From: Oleiagrimonas soli
GTDB taxonomy: Bacteria > Pseudomonadota > Gammaproteobacteria > Xanthomonadales > Rhodanobacteraceae
DNA length: 64,000 bases
Direction: 5' to 3'
Assembly (NCBI RefSeq): GCF_000761445.1
Contig: NZ_KN196470.1
Location: forward strand, 2,614,453-2,678,452
The position numbers and the translations under genes are program-made. The notes beneath the pieces were generated by a model. It was not told the origin of the DNA and made no database searches. It saw only the letters and a program-made list of their open reading frames with translations. Every line of letters begins with the position of its first letter. Within the stretch, counting starts at the first letter, position 1. Below, piece by piece: positions 1 through 8,728 of the stretch.

Positions 1-1004
1 GGAATGCAAACCCAACTGTTGTCGATGGCCAGTTCTGGCAATCCACCTACATGACTCACCAGAACCGGACGTCCTTGCTCGGCGGCACGACAAGCTGCAC
101 CGGACTGTCCTGAGAAACGTAGATAAGGGAATACAGCGAAGGAAGACACTCGTATCAGCGCATCCAGGTCCGCATCGGAATGAAAGCCTTCCCACAGCAT
201 GACGTTACCGGAAGAACGAGCCTCTAAAAGCAGGGTTTGTAAGCGCTCGGCATGTTCGGACATACCCAGAAGTCGCGCACTGAGACGACTCAGAAGGTGA
301 CGTTTCCCCGACCAAAACCGGCCCGCAATAATCAACCGGGTGCCCGCCAATTGTTCGCTCGCAGACTTCCAAGCTTCGAGCAGAACATCGAGCCCTTTGT
401 AGCCACGAAGGTTGCCGAAGAGCAGCACGTTGCGACGATGGACATCCAGTCCAAGTCTCGCGTAATCGGCGTCCGTCGCCACCACAGGCTCAGTTCGTAC
501 GTGCATGCCGTGTGCCACCTGGCAAACGGCGGGGGCATCCGCACCCAGACGATCTCTCAGACTTTGCACTCCACGCGCTCCATGCGCTAATAGCACATCG
601 GCAGAGCGAAGTAACCGGTCTTCGATCCGCTTGAAAGTTCCCGCCTGCTCATGCGGATGCGGATTATGCACGGTCACCACGATGCGCTTGCCACGCCGCC
701 GCGCCATAGACGCCAGCGGCCACAGGTAACACGCTAAAGGTGGCGCCCAATGCTGAATATGCATGATATCCGCAGGACTGTTTGCAACACGTCGCCAACT
801 CTCAGGGCTATACCAGCTCAACTCTCCAGGCCCACGCCCCCCCTCTGTCCCGGCAGGATGAAGAACACCGGGGTAGGCAGCCCGGTAGTCTACGGGCTCG
901 ACCTCTACACCACCCGACTCGAGGAGCGCGGCAAGCAGAGCATCCCCATAGGGACTCACGCCCCGGACAGGCTCGCCGAACTGACAAACGAGCTGAACTT
1001 TCAC
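1..1004 (-). CDS. Glycosyltransferase family 4 (GT-B fold), C-terminus cut off by the window edge
   Basis: Probably transfers an activated sugar during surface polysaccharide or LPS assembly in the cytoplasm; donor and acceptor cannot be read. I translated 334 residues from a GTG at 1004, which has a GGGAGG Shine-Dalgarno 4 bases upstream. The frame stays open to base 1. Seen: a family-4-type segment FGNLRGYKGLDVLLEAWK, then LIIAGRFW, and near the edge the donor-site stretch LVSHVGGLPELAID. The usual last helices lie beyond the window. It starts 45 bases after the stop of the GT2 gene and is probably cotranscribed with it. Base composition is lower than in the core genes to the right (two rows counted at 57% and 52% GC) and TTA, CTA and CTT codons are common, which fits a variable polysaccharide locus. 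Confidence 0.85.
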   Translation of the reverse strand, partial: MKVQLVCQFGEPVRGVSPYGDALLAALLESGGVEVEPVDYRAAYPGVLHPAGTEGGRGPGELSWYSPESWRRVANSPADIMHIQHWAPPLACYLWPLASMARRRGKRIVVTVHNPHPHEQAGTFKRIEDRLLRSADVLLAHGARGVQSLRDRLGADAPAVCQVAHGMHVRTEPVVATDADYARLGLDVHRRNVLLFGNLRGYKGLDVLLEAWKSASEQLAGTRLIIAGRFWSGKRHLLSRLSARLLGMSEHAERLQTLLLEARSSGNVMLWEGFHSDADLDALIRVSSFAVFPYLRFSGQSGAACRAAEQGRPVLVSHVGGLPELAIDNSWVCI

Positions 1005-1049
1005 TGCGCCTCCCGGCGACCACTTTTCATGATGCAACCGCGCCGAACG

Positions 1050-1901
1050 TTATTCGTCCGAACGATAGAGAAGGCCCGTAATCTGCTCGGATACCAGCCC
1101 TATGAGAAACACAATGACCGCGGCGCTCCAGAGCAGCGTGCTCATGTTCGTCAATCGACCGTACGCATAGGCCGTGAATCCATAGTTGATGCAACCCAGT
1201 GCAAAGAACACCCCGCTGGCCGGCACAAACAGCTTCAGCGGCGAATACAGCGTCGCGATCTTGAAGATGATCAGCAGAAACCGCAGCCCGTCCCGCATCG
1301 GCTTGATGTGGCTGGTCGTGCCGTCCCGCTGACCGACCTTGATCGGCACGTACGCTACCCCATAGGCGCTGCGAAAGAAGGCCATCGTGCTGGTGGTCGG
1401 ATAGCTGAAGCCGTTCGGCAGCAGGTAGAGAAACTGGCGAAATTTGTCCGCCCGAACCGCTCGGAACCCCGAAGTCAGGTCCCTGACGCGGTGCCCCGTG
1501 ATACGACTGGCGAGCCAGTTGTAGAAACCGTTCGCCACCCCACGCCCGACGCCTGCCTGCCCTTCCCAGTCGCGTGCGCCGACGGCCATGTCGAAACCGT
1601 CGTCGAGCTTGGCCAGCAGCTTGGGGATGTCGTTCGGATCATGCTGGCCGTCGGCGTCCATGAAGACCAGCACATCTCCGCGCGCTGCCCGTGCGCCGCG
1701 CTTGACCGCCGCACCGTTGCCCATCGAATAGGGTGAGGACAGGCACTGAACGTCGTGGCGCAGGCACAGGGCCGCGGTATCGTCCGATGAGCCATCGTCG
1801 ACGACGATGATCTCGGCTTCGGGCTGCAGGCTGCGCAGATGCGGCAGCAGTTCGGCCAACGCCACGGCCTCGTTCTTGGCTGGAAGGATGATGCTGATCA
1901 A
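1050..1901 (-). CDS. Glycosyltransferase family 2, dolichyl-phosphate-mannose-synthase-like, membrane anchored
   Basis: Likely moves a sugar from a nucleotide donor to a lipid or polyprenyl-phosphate carrier at the inner membrane. Seen: the GT-A start ISIILPAKNEA, VVDDGSSDD, the DAD metal-binding motif in VFMDADGQHDP, and TSGFRA. Two hydrophobic segments near the C-terminus fit a membrane anchor. I chose the TTG at 1901 because AAGGGG sits upstream and the protein then begins right at the GT-A fold (283 residues). The open frame continues to an ATG at 2021 (323 residues), but the added residues look non-conserved. It precedes the GT4 gene in the same orientation; together they form the visible end of a polysaccharide or O-antigen cluster. 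Confidence 0.85.
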   Translation of the reverse strand: MISIILPAKNEAVALAELLPHLRSLQPEAEIIVVDDGSSDDTAALCLRHDVQCLSSPYSMGNGAAVKRGARAARGDVLVFMDADGQHDPNDIPKLLAKLDDGFDMAVGARDWEGQAGVGRGVANGFYNWLASRITGHRVRDLTSGFRAVRADKFRQFLYLLPNGFSYPTTSTMAFFRSAYGVAYVPIKVGQRDGTTSHIKPMRDGLRFLLIIFKIATLYSPLKLFVPASGVFFALGCINYGFTAYAYGRLTNMSTLLWSAAVIVFLIGLVSEQITGLLYRSDE

Positions 1902-2101
1902 GAAATTCGCCCCTTGCCGGTTCCCCGGATCATAACGTGAAGCCACGGCAACCCGCCCCATCCGGAGGGCACGGGAACGAAGCAAAGCCGGAAACGCGAC
2001 ATGGTAGGCCGTTCCGGACACGAAAAGCTGCGTCCGGGCTGCCCAAACCGCCGTATTTGCGGTAGATTCGTATCATATTCGGGGGATTACGAAACATTCT
2101 T

Positions 2102-3832
2102 ATGGCAACTCAGATGCAGCCCCCGCCGCTCACGGGTTTGACCGGCATGGCCCGGCGGCTGGTTCTCGACGGCGTCCTTCAGGAAGCCGATGCCCGTTCG
2201 GCTGCGCAAAGCGCGGCCGAGAAGAAGGTGCCCCTGACACAGTGGCTGATCGAGAAAGGCATGGTCGACAGCGCGCAGATCGCGCGCGTGACCAGCGCCG
2301 AATTCGGCATCCCGCTGATGGACGCCAATTCGATCCCGGTCAAGCAGATGCCGCTTTCGAGCATCAGCGAAGCGCTGATGACGAAACACAAGGTGCTGCC
2401 GCTGTTCAAGCGCGGCAAGCGGCTGTTCGTCGGCGTCGCCGATCCCACCCAGTCGCATGCGCTGGACGAGGTCAAGTTCCACTCCAACTGCATCGTCGAA
2501 CCCATCCTGATCGAGAGCCAGCAACTCACGCGCACCATCGACCACGCGCTGGCGTCCGCCTCGACCACCATGGACGGACTGGACGACGAGGAGGGCCTGG
2601 ACGAACTGATGACCGAGTCCGGCGACCTCGAGCCGGCCGACAGTTCCGGCGTCGACGCCACCGGCGGCGACGACACCCCGGTGGTGAAGTTCGTCAACAA
2701 GGTGCTGCTGGACGCCATCCGTCGCGGCGCCTCGGACATCCATTTCGAGCCTTACGAATCCCAGTTCCGCGTGCGACTGCGCATGGACGGCATTCTGCGC
2801 ACCTCGGCCAAGGCGCCGATGTCGCTGAGCAACCGTATCTCCTCGCGCCTGAAGGTCATGAGCGGCCTGGACATCGCCGAGCGTCGCGTGCCGCAGGACG
2901 GCCGCATCAAGCTCAACCTGTCCAAGACCAAGGCCATCGACTTCCGCGTCAGCACCCTGCCGACCCTGTTCGGCGAGAAGATCGTGCTGCGTATCCTCGA
3001 CGCGTCCGCGGCGAAGATGGGCATTGACAAGCTCGGCTACGAGGACGACCAGAAGCAGCTCTTCCTCGATGCCATGCACAAGCCCTACGGCATGGTGCTG
3101 GTGACCGGTCCGACCGGCTCGGGCAAGACCGTTTCGCTGTACACCGCGCTGAACATTCTCAACACCGAGGGGCGCAATATCTCCACGGTCGAGGACCCGG
3201 TCGAAATCCGCGTCGAGGGCATCAACCAGGTCCAGCAGAACGTCAAGCGCGGCATGACCTTCGCCGCTGCCCTGCGCTCGTTCCTGCGTCAGGATCCGGA
3301 CGTGATCATGGTCGGCGAAATTCGCGACCTGGAAACCGCCGAGATCGCCATCAAGGCCGCACAAACCGGCCACATGGTGCTATCGACCCTGCATACCAAC
3401 GATGCCGCGCAGACCGTCGCGCGACTGATGAACATGGGCATCGCGCCCTACAACATCACCTCGTCGGTGACGCTGATCATCGCCCAGCGTCTGGCGCGTC
3501 GACTGCACGAATGCAAGACGCATCTGGAACTGCCGCCCGCGGCACTGCTGGCGGAGGGTTATTCGCAGGAAGAAATCGACGCCGGGCTGCATATCTACGA
3601 CGCCAACGGCTGCGACGGCTGCAACGAGGGCTACAAGGGCCGCGTCGGCATCTATCAGGTGATGCCGATGCTCGAGGACATCCAGAAGATCATCCTCGAG
3701 GGCGGCAACGCCATGCAGATTGCGCAGGTCGCCCGCGAGGCCGGCATCGCCGACCTGTTCACCTCGGCATTGCTCAAGGTCAAGAATGGAATGACCAGCC
3801 TCGCCGAGATCAATCGTGTGACCAAGGATTAA
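2102..3832 (+). CDS. pilB: Type IV pilus assembly ATPase PilB
   Basis: Cytoplasmic hexameric ATPase that powers pilus extension with PilC. The 576 residues match the family's length. Seen: the N-terminal MshEN-type domain (about 10-150), Walker A GPTGSGKT at 336-343, the Asp box around STVEDPVE (361-368), Walker B DPDVIMVGEIRD at about 399-410, and the His box TGHMVLSTLHTND (422-434). The zinc-binding region looks incomplete: I see Cys471, Cys504 and Cys507 but no partner for Cys471, where homologues usually carry four Cys. The ATG at 2102 is only weakly supported, since the nearest purine tract (GGGGGA) is 15 bases upstream. pilC follows after 68 bases. No pilin gene lies between them, unlike the order in many Xanthomonas genomes. 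Confidence 0.96.
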   Translation: MATQMQPPPLTGLTGMARRLVLDGVLQEADARSAAQSAAEKKVPLTQWLIEKGMVDSAQIARVTSAEFGIPLMDANSIPVKQMPLSSISEALMTKHKVLPLFKRGKRLFVGVADPTQSHALDEVKFHSNCIVEPILIESQQLTRTIDHALASASTTMDGLDDEEGLDELMTESGDLEPADSSGVDATGGDDTPVVKFVNKVLLDAIRRGASDIHFEPYESQFRVRLRMDGILRTSAKAPMSLSNRISSRLKVMSGLDIAERRVPQDGRIKLNLSKTKAIDFRVSTLPTLFGEKIVLRILDASAAKMGIDKLGYEDDQKQLFLDAMHKPYGMVLVTGPTGSGKTVSLYTALNILNTEGRNISTVEDPVEIRVEGINQVQQNVKRGMTFAAALRSFLRQDPDVIMVGEIRDLETAEIAIKAAQTGHMVLSTLHTNDAAQTVARLMNMGIAPYNITSSVTLIIAQRLARRLHECKTHLELPPAALLAEGYSQEEIDAGLHIYDANGCDGCNEGYKGRVGIYQVMPMLEDIQKIILEGGNAMQIAQVAREAGIADLFTSALLKVKNGMTSLAEINRVTKD

Positions 3833-3900
3833 CGGCGACGTCGCGCCAGGCATGACGGCTCGACGAAGTCACAGCACAACCAACGTGGAAGAACGCGCCT

Positions 3901-5157
3901 ATGGCTACCGCCACCGCCACCAATAATGTCGGCGCTTCACGCGCCAGCGTGAGCAAGCTCACCGTGTACGACTGGGTCGCGCTGGACAAGCGCGGCAAGA
4001 AGATGAAGGGCGAGATGCAGTCGAAGAATGCATCCCTCGTCAAGGCCGAGTTGCGCCGCCAGGGCATGAATCCGCAGACCGTGCGCGAGAAGCCCAAGCC
4101 GCTGTTCGGCTCCACCGGCAGCCGCGTCAAGCCGCGCGATGTCGCCATCTTCAGTCGCCAGATCGCCACCATGATGGCCTCGGGCGTACCGATGGTGCAG
4201 GCCTTCGAGATCATCGCCGGCGGCCAGCGCAATCCACGCTTCAAGAACATGCTCACCGAGGTCAAGCAGTCGATCGAGGGCGGCTCGACTCTGCACGAGG
4301 CGCTGGGACAGTTCCCGATCCAGTTCGACGAGCTGTATTGCAATCTGGTCCAGGCCGGCGAATCGGCCGGTGTGCTCGACACCGTGCTGGATACGGTGGC
4401 CACGTACAAAGAGCGCATGGAAGGCATCAAGGCCAAGATCAAGAAGGCCCTGTTTTATCCGGCCATGGTCATGGCCGTGGCTTTCCTGGTCAGCATGGTC
4501 ATCCTGCTGTTCGTGGTCCCGGTGTTCCAGGACGTCTTCAAGAACGCCGGCGCGGCCCTTCCCGCACCGACGCAGATGGTCATCAATGCCTCGAAGTTCG
4601 TGCAGGCCTACTGGTGGCTGATTCTGATCGTCATCATCGGAAGCATCGTCGCGCTGGTCATGGCCAACAAACGCTCCAGGAAGTTCGCGCATTTCCTGGA
4701 TCGCATGCTCCTGCGCTTTCCGATCATCGGCAATATCCTGCGTCAGTCAGCCCTGGCCCGCTTCGCCCGCACCCTGGGCGTGACCTTCCAGGCCGGCGTG
4801 CCGCTGGTCGAGGCCATGGACGCCGTGGCCGGCGCCACCGGCAGCATCGTCTACGGTGACGCCATTCGTCAGATGCGCGACGATGTCGCCGTCGGCCACC
4901 AGATGCAGCTGGCGATGCGCCAGACCGGCCTGTTCCCGAACATGGTGGTGCAGATGACCGCCATCGGCGAAGAGTCCGGCGCCCTGGACAGCATGCTGTT
5001 CAAGGTAGCCGAGTTCTACGAGGAAGAGGTCAACAACGCGGTGGATACGCTGAGCACCCTGCTCGAACCGCTGATCATGGTCGTCCTGGGCGTGATCGTC
5101 GGCGGCATGGTCATCTCGCTGTACTTGCCGATCTTCAAGCTCGCCGGCACCGTCTGA
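3901..5157 (+). CDS. pilC: Type IV pilus inner-membrane platform protein PilC
   Basis: Polytopic inner-membrane platform that couples the PilB and PilT motors to pilin insertion and removal. The 418 residues are normal for the family. Seen: a cytoplasmic N-terminus with YDWVALDKRGKK, then two T2SSF domains (about 80-205 and 280-405), each with the typical FSRQIATMMASGVP or FARTLGVTFQAGVP start, and three membrane segments (about 184-208, 236-255, 390-413). The end LYLPIFKLAGTV is the standard PilC/GspF ending. GGAAG lies about 9 bases before the ATG at 3901. It is cotranscribed with pilB (68-base gap), and a terminator-like hairpin follows. Confidence 0.96.
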   Translation: MATATATNNVGASRASVSKLTVYDWVALDKRGKKMKGEMQSKNASLVKAELRRQGMNPQTVREKPKPLFGSTGSRVKPRDVAIFSRQIATMMASGVPMVQAFEIIAGGQRNPRFKNMLTEVKQSIEGGSTLHEALGQFPIQFDELYCNLVQAGESAGVLDTVLDTVATYKERMEGIKAKIKKALFYPAMVMAVAFLVSMVILLFVVPVFQDVFKNAGAALPAPTQMVINASKFVQAYWWLILIVIIGSIVALVMANKRSRKFAHFLDRMLLRFPIIGNILRQSALARFARTLGVTFQAGVPLVEAMDAVAGATGSIVYGDAIRQMRDDVAVGHQMQLAMRQTGLFPNMVVQMTAIGEESGALDSMLFKVAEFYEEEVNNAVDTLSTLLEPLIMVVLGVIVGGMVISLYLPIFKLAGTV

Positions 5158-5190
5158 AGCGGCCATCGGTCGAGACATCTGTTTCATCGG

Positions 5191-5220
5191 AAGGGGCGAG
5201 CATCACTCGCCCCTTCTTGC
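5191..5220 (+). terminator. Rho-independent-type hairpin after pilC
   Basis: A perfect 10-base stem, AAGGGGCGAG with CTCGCCCCTT, has a 5-base loop and is followed by CTTGCTTG. It lies between pilC and pilD, so pilD-coaE may depend on readthrough or on its own promoter. Confidence 0.65.
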
Positions 5221-5252
5221 TTGTGAACCACTGACAGGGGACTCCACACGCC

Positions 5253-6128
5253 ATGCTGCAACCGCATCTTCTCGCCATCTTGCCGTACTGGGCCTGGATC
5301 GTGGTGGCCGGCGTGCTCGGCCTGATGGTGGGAAGCTTTCTGAACGTCGTCATGCTGCGCCTGCCCGAGCGCATGGCCTTTGCGTGGCGCAACGAAGCGC
5401 GCGAGATTCTTGAACTGGAGGCCGTCGATGAGACGGCGCCGCCGGATCTGGTCCGCCAACCGTCGCACTGCCCGCAGTGCAAACACCGGCTGTCCGCGCG
5501 AGACAATATTCCGCTGTTCGGCTGGCTGCTGCTCGGCGGTCGCTGCCGCTACTGCAAGGCGCGCATCTCGATCCAATATCCGCTGGTCGAGCTGCTCACC
5601 GCCCTGCTCAGCGCGGCCATCGTATGGCGCTTCGGACCCGGCTGGGTCGGACTCGCCGGCCTGGTCTTCACCTGGATCCTGGTCGCGGCGTCGGGCATCG
5701 ATTTCCGCACCCAGCTACTCCCCGATCAACTCACCTACCCGCTGCTGTGGCTCGGACTTCTGCTCAGCCTGCTGCCGATGTTCGTGCTGCCACATACCGC
5801 CATTCTGGCGGCCGCCATCGGCTACCTGAGCCTGTGGAGTCTGTACTGGCTATTCAAGCTGCTGACCGGCAAGGAAGGCATGGGCTACGGTGACTTCAAG
5901 CTGCTGGCGGCGTTGGGCGCATGGATGGGGCCGATGGCGCTGCTGCCGATCATGCTGCTGTCCTCGCTGATCGGCGCGATCGTCGGTGTCAGTCTGATTG
6001 CCCTGCGCAAGCACGAGCGCGATGTGCCGATGCCCTTCGGACCGTTCATCGCTGCGGCCGGCTGGACCTGGTTCGTCTTCGGTCCCTGGTTGATGCACGC
6101 CTACGCCGTGTTCTTCGGTCTGCGATGA
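5253..6128 (+). CDS. pilD: Prepilin peptidase / N-methyltransferase PilD (A24A)
   Basis: Bifunctional inner-membrane enzyme that cleaves the prepilin leader and methylates the new N-terminus; it usually also serves type II secretion pseudopilins. 291 residues. Seen: the start LGLMVGSFLNVVMLRLPER, a zinc-type cytoplasmic loop with two CxxC pairs (Cys73/76 and Cys98/101), and the two catalytic aspartates of the family, Asp150 in GIDFRTQLLPD and Asp214 in GYGDFKLL, within about eight hydrophobic segments. AGGGGA lies upstream of the ATG at 5253. coaE follows after 34 bases. A GspN gene elsewhere in the window (27843-28601) suggests type II secretion clients may also exist. Confidence 0.96.
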   Translation: MLQPHLLAILPYWAWIVVAGVLGLMVGSFLNVVMLRLPERMAFAWRNEAREILELEAVDETAPPDLVRQPSHCPQCKHRLSARDNIPLFGWLLLGGRCRYCKARISIQYPLVELLTALLSAAIVWRFGPGWVGLAGLVFTWILVAASGIDFRTQLLPDQLTYPLLWLGLLLSLLPMFVLPHTAILAAAIGYLSLWSLYWLFKLLTGKEGMGYGDFKLLAALGAWMGPMALLPIMLLSSLIGAIVGVSLIALRKHERDVPMPFGPFIAAAGWTWFVFGPWLMHAYAVFFGLR

Positions 6129-6162
6129 AACGCGGAACCATCTTGCGAATGGGCACACGGGG

Positions 6163-6795
6163 ATGAATGCTTCCACGCACTGGGTCGCCGCGCTGACCGG
6201 CGGCGTCGCCTCCGGCAAGAGCGCCGTGGCCGAACGCTTCGAGCGCCTCGGCATCGCCGTGCATGACGCCGACGTGGCCGCGCGCGAAGCGGTCGCCCCC
6301 GGCAGCGAGGGGTTGCGCGCGATCGTCACAAGCTTCGGCGAAGGCGTACTCGACGAACATGGTGCACTCGACCGCCGCGCCATGCGCGCACGCGTGTTCG
6401 AGCAGCCGTCCGCGCGTCTGCAACTGGAAGCCATCGTGCACCCGGCCGTTCGCGCGAAACTGCGCGAACGCGTGGCATCGGATCGCGGCCCCTATTGTCT
6501 GCTGGCCATTCCTTTGCTGGCGGAGACCTGGCCGCAGTATGCCTGGGTGGATCGGGTGATCGTGGTCGACGCGTCGGACGAAGTGCGTCGGCAACGCTTG
6601 ATGCGCCGCGATGACATCTCGGCCGAACTGGCGCAGAAGATGATGGACGCCCAGGCGACCCGCGAACGCCGACGGGCTCTGGCCGACGACGTGATCGACA
6701 ACGATGGCGCCGAAGAAGCGCTGGATGCCCAGGTGCGGATACTGCACCAGCGCTATCTGAACCTCGCCGAGCGAAAACGCGCAGGCAACGACTGA
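6163..6795 (+). CDS. coaE: Dephospho-CoA kinase
   Basis: Last step of coenzyme A synthesis: phosphorylates the 3'-hydroxyl of dephospho-CoA with ATP in the cytoplasm. 210 residues, the usual size. Seen: the P-loop GGVASGKS at 13-20, HDADVAARE with the conserved Asp of the substrate site, LEAIVHPAVR, the lid-type segment, and VIVVDASDEVRRQRLMRRD. The ATG at 6163 follows GGGG directly. The pilD-coaE neighbourhood is conserved across many gammaproteobacteria and does not imply a role in piliation. It converges on mutT with only 4 bases between the stops. Confidence 0.95.
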   Translation: MNASTHWVAALTGGVASGKSAVAERFERLGIAVHDADVAAREAVAPGSEGLRAIVTSFGEGVLDEHGALDRRAMRARVFEQPSARLQLEAIVHPAVRAKLRERVASDRGPYCLLAIPLLAETWPQYAWVDRVIVVDASDEVRRQRLMRRDDISAELAQKMMDAQATRERRRALADDVIDNDGAEEALDAQVRILHQRYLNLAERKRAGND

Positions 6796-6799
6796 AACG

Positions 6800-7219
6800 C
6801 TATGGCGCGACGCTGCGCAGCAGGGCCATGATCGGCCGGTCGGCCGGCGTCAGACGTGCGTCATCGAAGCCATTCGGCTCGACCCAGCGCAACGCCTGTC
6901 CCTCGCACGAACGCGGCTCACCGCTCCAGCGCAACACGCGCAGGGTTTCCAGATCCAGACACTTGGATCCGTAGGTCCAGGGAAAGCGCATCAGCACTTC
7001 GCCGGGTTCGACGACGATACCGATCTCTTCCTGTAACTCGCGCACCAGCGCCTGCGCGGCGGTCTCGCCGGGTTCGGACTTGCCGCCTGGGAATTCCCAC
7101 AGACCCGCCAGATGCTTGCCCTCGGGGCGCTGTGCGAGCAACACGCGCCCCGAGACATCGATCAATACGCCGGCGACGACGTGAATCGTCACCGGCGCGG
7201 CGCGCGACGCTTCACTCAC
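6800..7219 (-). CDS. mutT: MutT-type NUDIX hydrolase (8-oxo-dGTP diphosphatase)
   Basis: Probably hydrolyses 8-oxo-dGTP to the monophosphate and so keeps the oxidised base out of DNA. Seen: a full Nudix box at residues 46-68, G-x5-E-x7-R-E-L-Q-E-E-I-G-I, preceded by AGLWEFPGGK, the typical MutT pattern. I chose the GTG at 7219, giving 139 residues, close to E. coli MutT. It overlaps the last 8 bases of folA (GTGAGTGA), so translation is probably coupled. The longest frame reaches 7342 but runs inside folA and adds non-conserved residues. It is the last gene of thyA-folA-mutT. Confidence 0.88.
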   Translation of the reverse strand: MSEASRAAPVTIHVVAGVLIDVSGRVLLAQRPEGKHLAGLWEFPGGKSEPGETAAQALVRELQEEIGIVVEPGEVLMRFPWTYGSKCLDLETLRVLRWSGEPRSCEGQALRWVEPNGFDDARLTPADRPIMALLRSVAP

Positions 7220-7697
7220 GCACGTACTCGACCATGTCGAAGGCGAAGGCATGCTGGTCGTCCTTGCGATGATGCACGCGCGACACCTCGACCCATTCGC
7301 GGAAATGCACGCTCGGGAAGAACACGTCACCGCCATCGACATGCGTATCGACCCAGGTCAGATACAAACGCTGCGCGAACGGCAGCGTCTCGCGGTAGAC
7401 CTCGCCGCCGCCGATCACCATCAGCCCGGTGCCGCCGGCCAGCGCCTGCGCCTCGGCCAACGAACGCACGGTTTCCTGTCCCGGGAACGGCGCGCTGTGA
7501 CGCCGGCTCAGCACCAGATTGCTGCGATCCGGAAGCGTGCGCCCGATCGAGAGCGCGGTGTTGTAGCCCATCAGCACGTACTTGCCGACGGTCAGTTCCT
7601 TGAAACGCTTCAGGTCGTCCGGCAGATGCCACGGCATCGCGCCGTCCTTGCCGATCACGCTGTCGTTGTCCAGCGCTGCAATCAGGGAAATGGACAT
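7212..7697 (-). CDS. folA: Dihydrofolate reductase
   Basis: Reduces dihydrofolate with NADPH and so regenerates the cofactor used up by the upstream thyA product. 161 residues from the ATG at 7697, which has AGGAGA 5 bases before it; an upstream in-frame start at 7754 lacks this. Seen: SLIAALDNDSVIGKDG, the catalytic region MPWHLPDDLKRFK with Asp27 at the E. coli position, and VIGGGEVYRETLP. The segment usually reading MGRxTxxSIGR is MGYNTALSIGR here, so the conserved Arg after Gly is Tyr. That may affect cofactor or inhibitor contacts, but this is only an inference. Confidence 0.94.
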   Translation of the reverse strand: MSISLIAALDNDSVIGKDGAMPWHLPDDLKRFKELTVGKYVLMGYNTALSIGRTLPDRSNLVLSRRHSAPFPGQETVRSLAEAQALAGGTGLMVIGGGEVYRETLPFAQRLYLTWVDTHVDGGDVFFPSVHFREWVEVSRVHHRKDDQHAFAFDMVEYVRE

Positions 7698-7802
7698 GGA
7701 TTCTCCTGCAATGGATGGGAAAGCGGCGCTCGCCGCGTCCGAAACTGCGTGCAAGTTTACGTGCGAAGGCGGACAGCGCCTACCATCGGATGAAGGGAAC
7801 GT

Positions 7803-8597
7803 TCAGACCGCCACCGCCGCCTTGATGGCCGGATGCGGGTCATAGTCCTCGAACTGCACATCCTCGTAGCGGAAGTCGGCCAGTGCGCGCACCTGCGGAG
7901 CGAGCTTCAATCGCGGCAGCGGACGCGGCGTGCGGGTCAGCTGCTCGCGCGCCTGCTCGACATGATTGGAATACAGATGGGCATCGCCCAGCGTGTGCAC
8001 AAAGTCACCCACCCCGAGTCCGGTCACCTGCGCGATCATGTGCGTCAGCAGCGCATAGCTGGCGATATTGAACGGCACGCCAAGAAAGATATCGCCCGAA
8101 CGCTGGTACAGCTGACAGGAGAGCCGACCGTCCGCGACGTAGAACTGGAACATCGTGTGGCAGGGCATCAGCGCCATCCTCGGCAGGTCGCCGACGTTCC
8201 AGGCCGACACGATCAGGCGTCGCGAATCGGGGTTGCGCGCGATCTCGCGCACTACCCAGTCGATCTGGTCGATCGCCTGCCCGTTGGCTGCGGTCCAGGC
8301 CCGCCACTGCTTGCCGTAGATCGGCCCCAGGTCGCCATTCTCGTCCGCCCATTCGTCCCAGATGCGCACGCCGTGCTCCTTCAGATAGGCGATGTTGGTG
8401 TCGCCGCGAAGGAACCAGATCAGCTCGTGGACGATCGACTTCAGATGCAGTTTCTTCGTCGTGACCAGCGGAAAACCCTGGCGCAGATCGAAACGCATCT
8501 GCCAGCCGAACACGCTGCGCGTGCCGGTCCCGGTGCGGTCCGACTTGGGCGTGCCGTGTTCGAGTACGTGACGCAGAAGATCGAGGTAGGTTTGCAT
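7803..8597 (-). CDS. thyA: Thymidylate synthase (ThyA type)
   Basis: Converts dUMP to dTMP using methylene-tetrahydrofolate, releasing dihydrofolate for FolA. 264 residues, exactly the E. coli length. Seen: [22 protein letters not shown], the catalytic Cys146 in [34 protein letters not shown], and the end YDPHPAIKA. The ATG at 8597 gives the standard N-terminus MQTYLDLL; the frame extends a further 8 codons to a GTG at 8621. The Shine-Dalgarno is weak. folA begins 105 bases downstream, so a common transcript is likely. Confidence 0.96.
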   Translation of the reverse strand: MQTYLDLLRHVLEHGTPKSDRTGTGTRSVFGWQMRFDLRQGFPLVTTKKLHLKSIVHELIWFLRGDTNIAYLKEHGVRIWDEWADENGDLGPIYGKQWRAWTAANGQAIDQIDWVVREIARNPDSRRLIVSAWNVGDLPRMALMPCHTMFQFYVADGRLSCQLYQRSGDIFLGVPFNIASYALLTHMIAQVTGLGVGDFVHTLGDAHLYSNHVEQAREQLTRTPRPLPRLKLAPQVRALADFRYEDVQFEDYDPHPAIKAAVAV

Positions 8598-8654
8598 GCC
8601 GCAAGCATAGCCCAAGCGCACGATCCGGTCGCCAATGCCTGCCGCGCCAAGCCA

Positions 8655-8696
8655 TGACGAGCGTCACTCGAATGAAGGTCGAGAGCGACCTAGAAT
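8655..8696 (+). promoter_or_regulatory. Candidate promoter/operator before the AIM24-like gene
   Basis: Two small inverted repeats lie in the thyA/AIM24 divergent gap: TGACG-AG-CGTCA (8655-8666) and AGGTCG-AGAG-CGACCT (8676-8691). A good -10 hexamer, TAGAAT (8691-8696), follows. The -35 is poor (TCGAAT at 8668-8673, 17-base spacing), which would suit an activated promoter. No regulator is recognised. Confidence 0.35.
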
Positions 8697-8728
8697 CGTG
8701 GGTCTCCACTCCCGAACAAGGAATGCCC

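Noticed and set aside
2022..2101. A sigma-54 or sigma-70 promoter before pilB
   Set aside because: No GG-N10-GC pair fits, and TTGCGG lies only 8 bases from TATCAT; spacing rules out a normal promoter.
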